A stretch of DNA of 20,687 nucleotides. It comes from JBBRLG01 sp038231495. GTDB lineage: Bacteria; Planctomycetota; Planctomycetia; Gemmatales; Gemmataceae. The notes beneath the pieces were generated by a model. That model was not told the DNA's origin. It saw only the letters and a list, made by a program, of their open reading frames with translations, and did not search any database. Below are positions 14,963 through 20,687 of the stretch, one piece after another (the stretch's first letter is position 1; every line of letters begins with the position of its first letter). The stretch covers positions 1 through 20,687 of the forward strand of contig JBBRLG010000052.1 of the NCBI GenBank assembly GCA_038231495.1. The letters are read 5' to 3'. Made by a program: the position numbers and the translations under genes.

Positions 14963-15056
14963 TTTTTGGAGTGCGGCGCTTTTCCGCCGCTTTCTTTTCT
15001 AAGCCGGCGGTACAAAAAACCAAAGAAAGCGGCGGAAAAGCGCCGCACTCCAAAAA
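14963..15056. repeat. Perfect 35-bp inverted repeat
   Basis: Left arm 14963-14997 and right arm 15022-15056 are perfect reverse complements with a 24-base spacer. The arm begins TTTTTGGAGTGCGGCGCTTT. An imperfect outer extension also pairs: GCAAAAGGCAA near 14943-14953 with TTGCCTTTCGC near 15061-15071. It fills nearly the whole gap between the toroid protein and the next secreted protein and ends 33 bp before that gene's ATG. There is no T tract after the right arm, so a canonical terminator is unlikely; it looks like a dispersed palindromic element. Confidence 0.93.
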
Positions 15057-15089
15057 GCAGTTGCCTTTCGCCCCCGGGAGAAGACACCC

Positions 15090-15977
15090 ATGAGCGCGAT
15101 CCCGCTTCCCGTGCGCTTCCTCTTCGCCACCTTGGCCGTAGTCGTTTCGGCCCTGCCGTTGCGGGCGGCGGACGCCTTCGACCACTACCTTAATCCGGTG
15201 TTGTGGAAGGCAATCGAAAACGGTGCGGTTAAGGAAGTGCCCCAGGCGCCGGTTAAGCTATTACGGGCGAACGACCGCATCCTGCCCGGCGTGCCCGGCG
15301 CGCTCTTGATCGTCAAGACCAACGAGGGCCGTAACTGCAAGCTGCTCGTGCAGCCGGCGAAACAGCGAGTCAACGCGGAGAAATTCGTGCCGATCCTGCT
15401 GATCGAGCGCTACGTCACCTTCAAGGAAGGCGAGGAACGTGCCGTCGTGGCGAGCGGCCAGAGTCTGTCGTTGTTCGGCGGCTTTCGTTTAAGTCTCGAC
15501 CTCGGCCAGGTCGTGCCGGAGGAGTTGGGCGGCGACATCCGCTATGTCGTGGACGGCGACAACATTTACGTCGAGCCGGTGGGCAAGGCCAAGCTGTACC
15601 TCGTGACGAAACATTTGCCGGAAGCGACGCCGGCCAAGCCGGAGAAGGTCGTCATCGGCGAACCGTTCGAGCCGAAGTATTTCAACGGCACTTACAAGCT
15701 GTACGACGACGGCCGGCGCGGCGGCCGCTTGACGTTGAAGGTGGACGACGAGGGGATCGTGACCGGTTCCTATATTTCCGACAAGGACGGCAAGAAGTAC
15801 GACGTGCGCGGCAAAGTGGGTACGCCGAAACAGGCGATCCAGTTCACGGTGTTGTTCCCGAACGTGGAACAGACGTTCCAGGGCTGCCTGTTCACCGGGG
15901 ACGGCAAGGCGCTGGCCGGCACCTCGCGCATGGCGGAGCGCGAGGCCGGGTTCTACGCGCTGCGGACGGAAGATTAG
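15090..15977 (+). CDS. Secreted protein of unknown function
   Basis: A 295-residue protein from ATG 15090, with GGGAGAAGA as ribosome site. A signal peptide runs to about residue 26 (VRFLFATLAVVVSALPLRAA). I do not recognise a named family. Residues about 28-160 contain a beta-rich region with GALLIVKTNEGRNCKLLVQP and VDGDNIYVEPVGKAKLYLVT. The C-terminal third begins FNGTYKLYDDGRRGGRLTL, continues VDDEGIVTGSYISDKDGKKY and closes with FTGDGKALAGTSRMAEREAG. That alternation of strands and GxxxG turns reads as a lipocalin-like or small beta-barrel domain of the kind often found in planctomycete secreted hypotheticals. It has no cysteine pairs or catalytic motif. It sits between two palindromes, so it may be its own transcription unit. 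Confidence 0.8.
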   Translation: MSAIPLPVRFLFATLAVVVSALPLRAADAFDHYLNPVLWKAIENGAVKEVPQAPVKLLRANDRILPGVPGALLIVKTNEGRNCKLLVQPAKQRVNAEKFVPILLIERYVTFKEGEERAVVASGQSLSLFGGFRLSLDLGQVVPEELGGDIRYVVDGDNIYVEPVGKAKLYLVTKHLPEATPAKPEKVVIGEPFEPKYFNGTYKLYDDGRRGGRLTLKVDDEGIVTGSYISDKDGKKYDVRGKVGTPKQAIQFTVLFPNVEQTFQGCLFTGDGKALAGTSRMAEREAGFYALRTED

Positions 15978-15986
15978 GACGATGAC

Positions 15987-16026
15987 GCCGCTTGCGGCAT
16001 TGCAATCGTGCAAAGCCGCAAGCGGC
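15987..16026. repeat. Hairpin of the GCCGCAAGCGGC repeat family
   Basis: Left arm GCCGCTTGCGGCATTGCA (15987-16004) and right arm TGCAAAGCCGCAAGCGGC (16009-16026) are reverse complements with one mismatch around a 4-base loop. It begins 10 bp after the preceding stop codon and ends 25 bp before the next start. The tight loop and G+C-rich stem could slow transcription, but no T tract follows. Confidence 0.9.
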
Positions 16027-16051
16027 AAATGCAATACACCGAGGTAATTTC

Positions 16052-16975
16052 ATGCGTGTCTTTGTAACCGGCGGGACGGGGTTGATTGGCCGCCGCCTGG
16101 TCAAGTTTCTGGTGGGGCGCGGCGACGAGGTCGTGCTGTTGACCCGGCGGCCAACCGCGGCGCAAGAACTGTTCGGCACCAGCTGCAAGGCGGTCGAGGG
16201 CGACCCGATGCGGCCGGGCGAATGGATGAAAGCGACCGACGACTGCGACGCCGTCATCAACCTCGCCGGCGAGAACATCTTCGCCAAACGCTGGAACGCC
16301 GAGTTCAAGCAACTGCTCTTTGAGAGCCGTATCCAAACCACCCGCCACGTCGTTCAGGCGCTGGCCGCCCAGCCGAAGCGGGCCGACGGGCAGCCCAAAA
16401 TCCTCGTCAATGCCTCCGCCATCGGCTGGTACGGCACGCACGGCGACGAACAACTTACGGAGGAAGCGCCGCCCGCCAACGATTTCATGGCGAACATCTG
16501 CGTCGAGTGGGAGAAGGCGGCGCGGGTCGTCGAGGCCGCGGGGGTGCGCTGCGCCCCGGTGCGCATCGGCATCGTGCTGGACAAGGAAGGCGGGGCGCTG
16601 AAAGAGTTGATGACGCCGTTCCGGTTCGGCATGGGCGGCCCGGTCGGCAGCGGCAAGCAGTACATGAGTTGGATTCACCACGAGGACATGACGGGCATTT
16701 TGCTGTTCGCGCTGGACAATGCGGCGGTGGTCGGCCCGATCAACGCGACGGCCCCGAACCCGGTCCCGAACAAGGAATTCGGCAAGGCGCTGGGTGCCGC
16801 GCTGCACCGGCCGTCGTTCGTTTGGACGCCGAAAATCGCTTTACGGATCGGGCTGGGAGAAGTGGCGAACGTGGTGGCTGAAGGGCAGCGAGTCATTCCG
16901 AAGAAGGCGATGACGCTGGGCTATCCGTTCAAGTTCCCGACCATTGAGGTGGCGCTGACGAATATCGTGGGGTGA
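16052..16975 (+). CDS. TIGR01777 family NAD(P)-dependent epimerase (YfcH/SulA-like)
   Basis: A 307-residue protein. The start at ATG 16052 is set by GAGGT 7 bases upstream and by the Rossmann motif directly after it: VFVTGGTGLIGRRLV, with GGTGLIG at 7-13. Further family marks are NLAGENI (70-76), KRWNAEFKQLLFESRI (about 79-94), NASAIGWYG (120-128) with the tyrosine in the extended-SDR active-site region, and SWIHHEDM at about 208. A C-terminal DUF1731-type tail has TPKIALRIGLGEVANVVAEG and ends GYPFKFPTIEVALTNI. The family binds NAD(P); substrates are not established, although relatives have been tied to cell division phenotypes in cyanobacteria. It is cytoplasmic, unlike the three genes before it, and is bracketed by two hairpins of the same repeat family, which suggests a separate transcription unit. 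Confidence 0.93.
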   Translation: MRVFVTGGTGLIGRRLVKFLVGRGDEVVLLTRRPTAAQELFGTSCKAVEGDPMRPGEWMKATDDCDAVINLAGENIFAKRWNAEFKQLLFESRIQTTRHVVQALAAQPKRADGQPKILVNASAIGWYGTHGDEQLTEEAPPANDFMANICVEWEKAARVVEAAGVRCAPVRIGIVLDKEGGALKELMTPFRFGMGGPVGSGKQYMSWIHHEDMTGILLFALDNAAVVGPINATAPNPVPNKEFGKALGAALHRPSFVWTPKIALRIGLGEVANVVAEGQRVIPKKAMTLGYPFKFPTIEVALTNIVG

Positions 16976-16987
16976 GCGGCGTGCAAA

Positions 16988-17022
16988 GCCGCAAGCGGCA
17001 AACCGTGTCTGCCGCTTGCGGC
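16988..17022. repeat. Hairpin of the GCCGCAAGCGGC family between convergent genes
   Basis: GCCGCAAGCGGCA (16988-17000) and TGCCGCTTGCGGC (17010-17022) are perfect reverse complements with a 9-base loop, in the 63-bp gap between two converging genes. The arm order is opposite to that of the hairpin at 15987. The position suits a two-way transcription stop, but no T tract follows on either strand. Confidence 0.9.
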
Positions 17023-17038
17023 GTTGCGGGCATTACTT

Positions 17039-17803
17039 CTACACCAAGCTTTCCAGCAAGTACTTCAGCTTCCGCACTTCCGGCTCCATCGGCACGGGCG
17101 AGTCCGGCACGTCGTGAATGTCCACCGTCAAAATGCGGTCGTAGTGCTGCCGGGCCAGCTGGGCGATGATCCGGCCGTACTCGATCTCGCCCTGGCCGAC
17201 GCGCACCTGGAACTGGTTCGGCCCGCGGCCCGTGTCGCGTAAATAAACGTGGCGGACGTACGGAAATACCTGGTCGTAATTGCCCGCCTTGTGCGGCCCG
17301 GCGACGAAATGACTGGGGTCGAGCGTCAGGCCGAGGTTCGGCACACGCTCGCACAGCGCCACGGCTATGTCAGGGTTCTCGGTCATGCTGCCGATGTGCG
17401 TCGGCACCGTGAGCAGGACGGCCTCCTTGTCCGCGCAGTCCACCAGGCGTTGCAATCGTTTGGCCTCGACCTCAAGGTCGGTGCCCGTCGGCGCGGCGGG
17501 GATCGTGACGACCGGCACGGTCGAAAGGCGCGCCAGCCGGCAAATTGCCTTGAACTGCCGGAGATATTCGTCCTCGTCACTGGCCTGGATTTGCACGGAA
17601 AACGCGGCGGGCGTGAGGCCGGGGCCGAAGCGCAGCCGGTTGGCGGCGCGGGCCACGTCGGCGGCCACCTCCGACGGCTTCAGTTGCCGGCCGTTCTCGT
17701 GGATCGCCACGTCGAACTTGTTAAAACGCAACTCCGCGAGGACGCGCATCGTGTCCTCGAGCGAATGCCGGGCAAAGCATAACGTGGAACAAGCGACGTA
17801 CAC
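17039..17803 (-). CDS. Sugar phosphate isomerase/epimerase-like TIM-barrel protein (AP endonuclease family 2 fold)
   Basis: A 254-residue protein starting at GTG 17803 with GGGAGG just upstream. The sequence follows the xylose-isomerase-like barrel: CSTLCFARHSLEDTMRVLAE at the first strand and helix, FDVAIHENGR, VVTIPAAPTGTDLEVEAKRL, VPTHIGSMTENPD, LGLTLDPSHF with D and H as likely metal ligands, VRHVYLRDTGRGPNQFQVRV, GEIEYGRI and LTVDIHD. These positions match the metal-binding histidine and acid residues of the family, which isomerises or epimerises sugars or inositols. It is shorter than many relatives (about 270-300 residues). No signal peptide is seen, which is less common among planctomycete members. 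Substrate unknown. It is divergent from the next secreted protein, with 215 bp between the starts. Confidence 0.87.
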   Translation of the reverse strand: MYVACSTLCFARHSLEDTMRVLAELRFNKFDVAIHENGRQLKPSEVAADVARAANRLRFGPGLTPAAFSVQIQASDEDEYLRQFKAICRLARLSTVPVVTIPAAPTGTDLEVEAKRLQRLVDCADKEAVLLTVPTHIGSMTENPDIAVALCERVPNLGLTLDPSHFVAGPHKAGNYDQVFPYVRHVYLRDTGRGPNQFQVRVGQGEIEYGRIIAQLARQHYDRILTVDIHDVPDSPVPMEPEVRKLKYLLESLV

Positions 17804-18018
17804 GGCTCCCTCCCCTCAGTCCGACCGGGATTAGTGGACGGCACTTCCGAACCGCCCTTGCGACCGCGCCTCTATACTCACTTCCGGCTTGCAGGGGAAG
17901 CCCACTTGAGCCGGTTTCCATCATTTCCCGACCGGCCCTTTTTTAAGCCATTTCTCGCCGCGGGCGCGATAGAATGACGCCGGACTTGTCACCGTTTCTC
18001 GCGTGCAACGAGGTTTGA

Positions 18019-19371
18019 ATGAACACTCCCTCTGCCCCGCCACCCGCCCGCCGCCGCGCAAGGCTCACCGCCGGCTTGCTCGTCGTGCTTCTGCCCGTCA
18101 CTGCCTTCGCGGCCGACCCCCGCGTTAATCTTGAGCCGCGCGTCGAGGCCGGCACCGCCACGGGCAACGGCCACACCCTCTTGACGCGGCCGGGCGGCGA
18201 CCGCAACTGGCAATCGACTGCCGCCGGCACCGTCTTCAGCCGTGACGAGCTGCTCGCCCTGCCCGGCACGTCGGCCACGGTCGAGTCGCTTGGCCGTGGC
18301 GTTACGCTTACGCTCGTCGGCAATTTGCCGCAACTCTCGTCGTTCCCCGGCCTGGAAAGCGCCGTCGTTTTGCACGACACCCGCGCTTTCGATCTCGATT
18401 TCACCCTGGTCCACGGCCGCGTTCTCTTGAAGAACACGCGCAAAGACGGCCCGGCAAAGGTGTGGCTGCGGTTGCCGACCGAGGCGTGGCAGCTGACGTT
18501 GCCCAAGCCCGGCGACGAGGTCGCGGTCGAGTTGTATGGCCGCTGGCCGCGCGGCGTCGCCTTCACGAAAAAGCCGCAACACGACGACGCACCGACCCGC
18601 CTGGCAACGCTGTTGGTGCTCAACGGCCGCGCCGATTTGAAGGTCGGCGGCACGCAACACGGCCTGGGCGCGCCGCCCGGCGCGGCCTATTTCCACTGGG
18701 ACAGCGTTGTCGGACCCGATAACGGGCCGCAGCAGCGCGACGCCTTGCCGCCGTGGGCGGACCCCAGGGCCAACACCTCCGCGGAGGCCAAGGCAATCGC
18801 GGAAATTGCCGACAAGTACCTCGCCCAGTTGCCCCGGACTGCGCCCGACGCCGCGCTGTTGCACTTGTTGGACGAAGCCGACAAGGAGAAGGACAAGGGC
18901 CGCGCGGCGTTGTACCGCGAGTTCGCCGTCTCGGGGTTGGCGGCCCTGATGGACCTCGGCCACGTCGCCGACGCCCTGGCCGACGCCAAGCACGTCGAGG
19001 CCCGCGAGACCGCCGTGGTCGCCCTGCGGAACTGGATCGGTGCGCAACCCGACCGCGATTTGCAGCTCTACCGCGTGCTAACCGACGTGCAGAGCTACTC
19101 GGCGGCGGAGGCGGAGACGGTGATGCAATTGTTGCACAGCCCGTTCGTCGTGGAACAGCCGGAAACGTACGAGACGCTGATCGAGTATCTCAACCACAAG
19201 AAGTTGGCCGTGCGCGAGTTGGCGCGGTGGCAGCTATACCACCTGGCCCCGGTCGGCCGCGACATCAAGTACGACGCGGCGGCCCCCGTCGCCGACCGGG
19301 CCGCCGCCGCGAAGGAATGGAAGCAGCTAATCCCCACCGGGCAGTTGCCGCCGAAGGAGAAGAAGAAGTAA
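18019..19371 (+). CDS. Secreted FecR-like protein of unknown function
   Basis: A 450-residue protein from ATG 18019 with GAGGT just before it. A basic N terminus (PPPARRRARLTAGLLVVLLP) leads into a signal peptide cleaved near residue 31. Residues about 45-170 resemble a FecR-type beta domain: LLTRPGGDRNWQSTAAGTVF, LPGTSATVESLGRGVTLTLV, then HGRVLLKNTRKDGPAKVWLR and LTLPKPGDEVAVELYGRWPR. FecR domains usually sense signals in iron-uptake systems, but in planctomycetes they occur in many secreted proteins without a sigma factor nearby, as here. Residues about 250-440 are helical, with HEAT-like pieces (ALYREFAVSGLAALMDLGHV, HKKLAVRELARWQLYHLAP). The tail is lysine-rich (KEKKK). No TonB receptor or ECF sigma gene is next to it, so the role is open. 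Confidence 0.8.
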   Translation: MNTPSAPPPARRRARLTAGLLVVLLPVTAFAADPRVNLEPRVEAGTATGNGHTLLTRPGGDRNWQSTAAGTVFSRDELLALPGTSATVESLGRGVTLTLVGNLPQLSSFPGLESAVVLHDTRAFDLDFTLVHGRVLLKNTRKDGPAKVWLRLPTEAWQLTLPKPGDEVAVELYGRWPRGVAFTKKPQHDDAPTRLATLLVLNGRADLKVGGTQHGLGAPPGAAYFHWDSVVGPDNGPQQRDALPPWADPRANTSAEAKAIAEIADKYLAQLPRTAPDAALLHLLDEADKEKDKGRAALYREFAVSGLAALMDLGHVADALADAKHVEARETAVVALRNWIGAQPDRDLQLYRVLTDVQSYSAAEAETVMQLLHSPFVVEQPETYETLIEYLNHKKLAVRELARWQLYHLAPVGRDIKYDAAAPVADRAAAAKEWKQLIPTGQLPPKEKKK

Positions 19372-19521
19372 CGGCATTTGCCGCGGACCGAAAGGGTGGG
19401 CATCTTGTTGTTGGGTGGCGACCGGGATGTACTGCGTTCTTAGCCCTGTTCACGGGGCTGGCCGCGGAGCGGTATTCGGCCCGCCGTTCACGACGGGTAT
19501 ACCCTGGCTGGTGTCAAAGGG

Positions 19522-19583
19522 CCCTTGCCAAAGGGACCCTTGCCACCCACCCTCGCCAGTGTTTGTCAAGCCTTTGGCAAGGG
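19522..19583. repeat. 13-bp inverted repeat of the CCCTTGCCA family
   Basis: CCCTTGCCAAAGG (19522-19534) and CCTTTGGCAAGGG (19571-19583) are perfect reverse complements 36 bases apart. A further direct copy, CCCTTGCCA, lies at 19537-19545 inside the spacer, so alternative pairings are possible. Confidence 0.85.
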
Positions 19584-19630
19584 TATATGAGCGCCGCTGC
19601 CTGCCTCTGACGGTCGCTGCGTGCCAAAAT

Positions 19631-19670
19631 CCCACCCTTGCCAAGATTGTTGCGGTTTGGCAAGGGTGGG
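19631..19670. repeat. 14-bp hairpin of the CCCTTGCCA family
   Basis: CCCACCCTTGCCAA (19631-19644) and TTGGCAAGGGTGGG (19657-19670) are perfect reverse complements around a 12-base loop. A G run follows on the plus strand and no T tract follows on either side, so it is a stable structure but not a standard terminator. Confidence 0.88.
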
Positions 19671-19876
19671 GGGGAGGGCAGCCGTTGCCGCGCGGTCCAA
19701 GAGGACGCAAGAGGCAGTCCGGTCGGGTATGCGTCGTGCTCCCGAAACCGTGCGATTGGCACAAGCAATTAGTGCGGAGCTTACCCGCCGAGGTAATAAC
19801 GATCTCCGGAGGGTGCTGCAATAGCGTGGAATCCTGGCACGGCATCAACAACGCAGTCATCGAACCGTTCGTTCCT

Positions 19877-20687
19877 TCAAGGCACATCTTTCGGCCGTTC
19901 GACGGTCGGCGATTTCAGCAGTTCCTCCACTTCCTGGCGCAGAGCCTTAGCGCGGAGGAGTTCCTGCCAGTTCGGCGGCGTGTCCTTGTCCTCCTGGATT
20001 TTCTTCAGCTGGGCGTCGGCCTTCTGCATGAAGTCCTTGGCCTTGGCGTCGTCGCCGAGGTGGTGGTGGCTCAATGCCAAAAAGAGTTGGGTCCAGACCG
20101 TGCCAGTGGCCTTCTGTTTCACGACGGCCTCTTCCAATTGCTTGACGGCTTCTGGGTATTTTGCAGCGCGGAAGTGAGCCGCCCCAAGGATTTCCAGCGC
20201 GGCCGCCGGCCTCTCCGGGCTGTTTTGGAGTAGTTGTTCGGCGAGTTCGACGAACCGCCAGGCGTGGAGGGGCCCTTCGGTTTGGTCGTAGTCATCGACG
20301 AGCAAGCGCCTCAAGTGGAAATCAAGCGCGAACCACTTCATTTCCGAACCTGCATCGCCTGCTTGTGCAAGCCCCCAGCGACAGCCAGACGGTTTGGCAA
20401 ACCAATCGCCCCCAAGCTTTTCGAGTTCCTGAAGGCGCTGTAGCCATTCGGCCTGGTTCAATGCGCGCAGAACTCCTTGCCCGTCGAACCCTTTCCCTGT
20501 CCGAACTTCAACGGCGACACGCAACCAAGTCGCATCGTCCGGGCCAATGTCAATGACATCCCACAGCCGCGCCGTGTTGTCCGCGCTGCCGGTGAGCACC
20601 GGGCGGCCGTCCGGGCTGAACTGCGCGCGACCGACCTGGCGCTCAAGGGGCAGGAGTTCCCCGAGGGGCTTGCCCGTGGCCGCGTCC
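19877..20687 (-). CDS. WD40/TPR protein, C-terminal part
   Basis: The frame is open to the window edge, so the 5' end is missing; about 270 residues are visible. It opens in a WD40 blade (DAATGKPLGELLPLERQVGR, then FSPDGRPVLTGSADNTARLW ending in D). After it comes a charged linker (EWLQRLQELEKLGGDWFAKP) and a TPR-like helical region: RPAAALEILGAAHFRAAKYP, EAVKQLEEAVVKQK, then FLALSHHHLGDDAKAKDFMQ. In Gemmata-type genomes this order, WD40 blades then a TPR tail, is common at the end of serine/threonine protein kinases or caspase-like proteins, but no kinase domain is inside the window. It likely acts as a scaffold. It ends at TGA 19877-19879, facing the gene-free palindromic stretch. Confidence 0.85.
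   Translation of the reverse strand, partial: DAATGKPLGELLPLERQVGRAQFSPDGRPVLTGSADNTARLWDVIDIGPDDATWLRVAVEVRTGKGFDGQGVLRALNQAEWLQRLQELEKLGGDWFAKPSGCRWGLAQAGDAGSEMKWFALDFHLRRLLVDDYDQTEGPLHAWRFVELAEQLLQNSPERPAAALEILGAAHFRAAKYPEAVKQLEEAVVKQKATGTVWTQLFLALSHHHLGDDAKAKDFMQKADAQLKKIQEDKDTPPNWQELLRAKALRQEVEELLKSPTVERPKDVP

Larger units (their letters stand above)
19372..19876. other. Gene-free stretch with clustered CCCTTGCCA palindromes
   Basis: No supported gene lies in these 505 bp between converging genes; open frames here lack ribosome sites and familiar sequence. Five copies of CCCTTGCCA or its complement occur within 145 bp (19522, 19537, 19575, 19635, 19658), forming two inverted repeats described separately. 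The stretch 19372-19510 and the stretch 19680-19876 show nothing I can name. The region must contain the transcription stops of both flanking genes. Confidence 0.6.

Noticed and set aside
14963..15056. Rho-independent terminator after the toroid protein gene
   Set aside because: The stem is far too long and no T run follows the right arm on the plus strand.
17804..18018. Sigma70 promoter in the divergent 215-bp gap
   Set aside because: TATACT near 17873 and TAGAAT near 17971 lack a -35 hexamer at a proper distance.
19501..19680. CRISPR array from the repeated CCCTTGCCA units
   Set aside because: The units are only 9-14 bp, alternate in orientation and have irregular spacing; no cas gene is present.

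Overview
The window looks like chromosomal DNA of a planctomycete, most likely of the Gemmata group (Gemmataceae). The clearest sign is a 909-residue protein with planctomycete-type cytochrome c (CxxCH), DUF1549 and DUF1553 domains. It is followed at once by a Tat-exported DUF1501 protein, a pair that is expanded in Planctomycetota. High G+C, frequent GTG starts, many secreted proteins of unknown function and long palindromes between genes fit the same picture. I recognise the families from memory; no search was run.

Bases 1 to about 2680 are accessory DNA. The end of an ISAzo13-type transposase reads into the window and its stop lies 8 bp from the stop of a convergent helix-turn-helix gene. 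That gene is the last of three minus-strand genes (1510 to 115) that I recognise as a cassette recurring in Gemmata-type genomes. Behind the cassette lie a short remnant resembling a recombinase C terminus and the 3' half of a tRNA-Cys without its 5' half, which looks like an attachment-site scar. About 880 bp without a convincing gene follows.

Bases 2680 to 6972 hold the PSD1 and DUF1501 pair, separated by a 29-bp inverted repeat. Bases 7020 to 7972 are a second scarred region: an orphan XRE-type antitoxin-like gene, an 88-bp element with perfect 18-bp terminal inverted repeats, and an internal piece of selA (selenocysteine synthase) that has lost both ends and carries a 2-base frameshift.

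Bases 12350 to 7996 (minus strand) are a probable operon: a PAS/GAF/response-regulator protein, a membrane-anchored metallophosphoesterase and a DUF2252 protein. From 12454 to 16975 (plus strand) there are three secreted proteins and a TIGR01777 NAD(P)-dependent epimerase. One of the secreted proteins has four internal repeats, one is an alpha/alpha-toroid protein, and the third is unrecognised. A convergent sugar-phosphate isomerase/epimerase-like gene, a secreted FecR-like protein and the C-terminal end of a WD40/TPR protein close the window. Several gaps contain strong palindromes of at least four different sequence families.

The best candidates for something little described are the three-gene cassette with its tRNA-Cys scar, the 88-bp element at the broken selA, the dispersed palindromes, and the four-repeat secreted protein. 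I see no CRISPR array, rRNA, complete tRNA, or recognisable defence or biosynthetic cluster.
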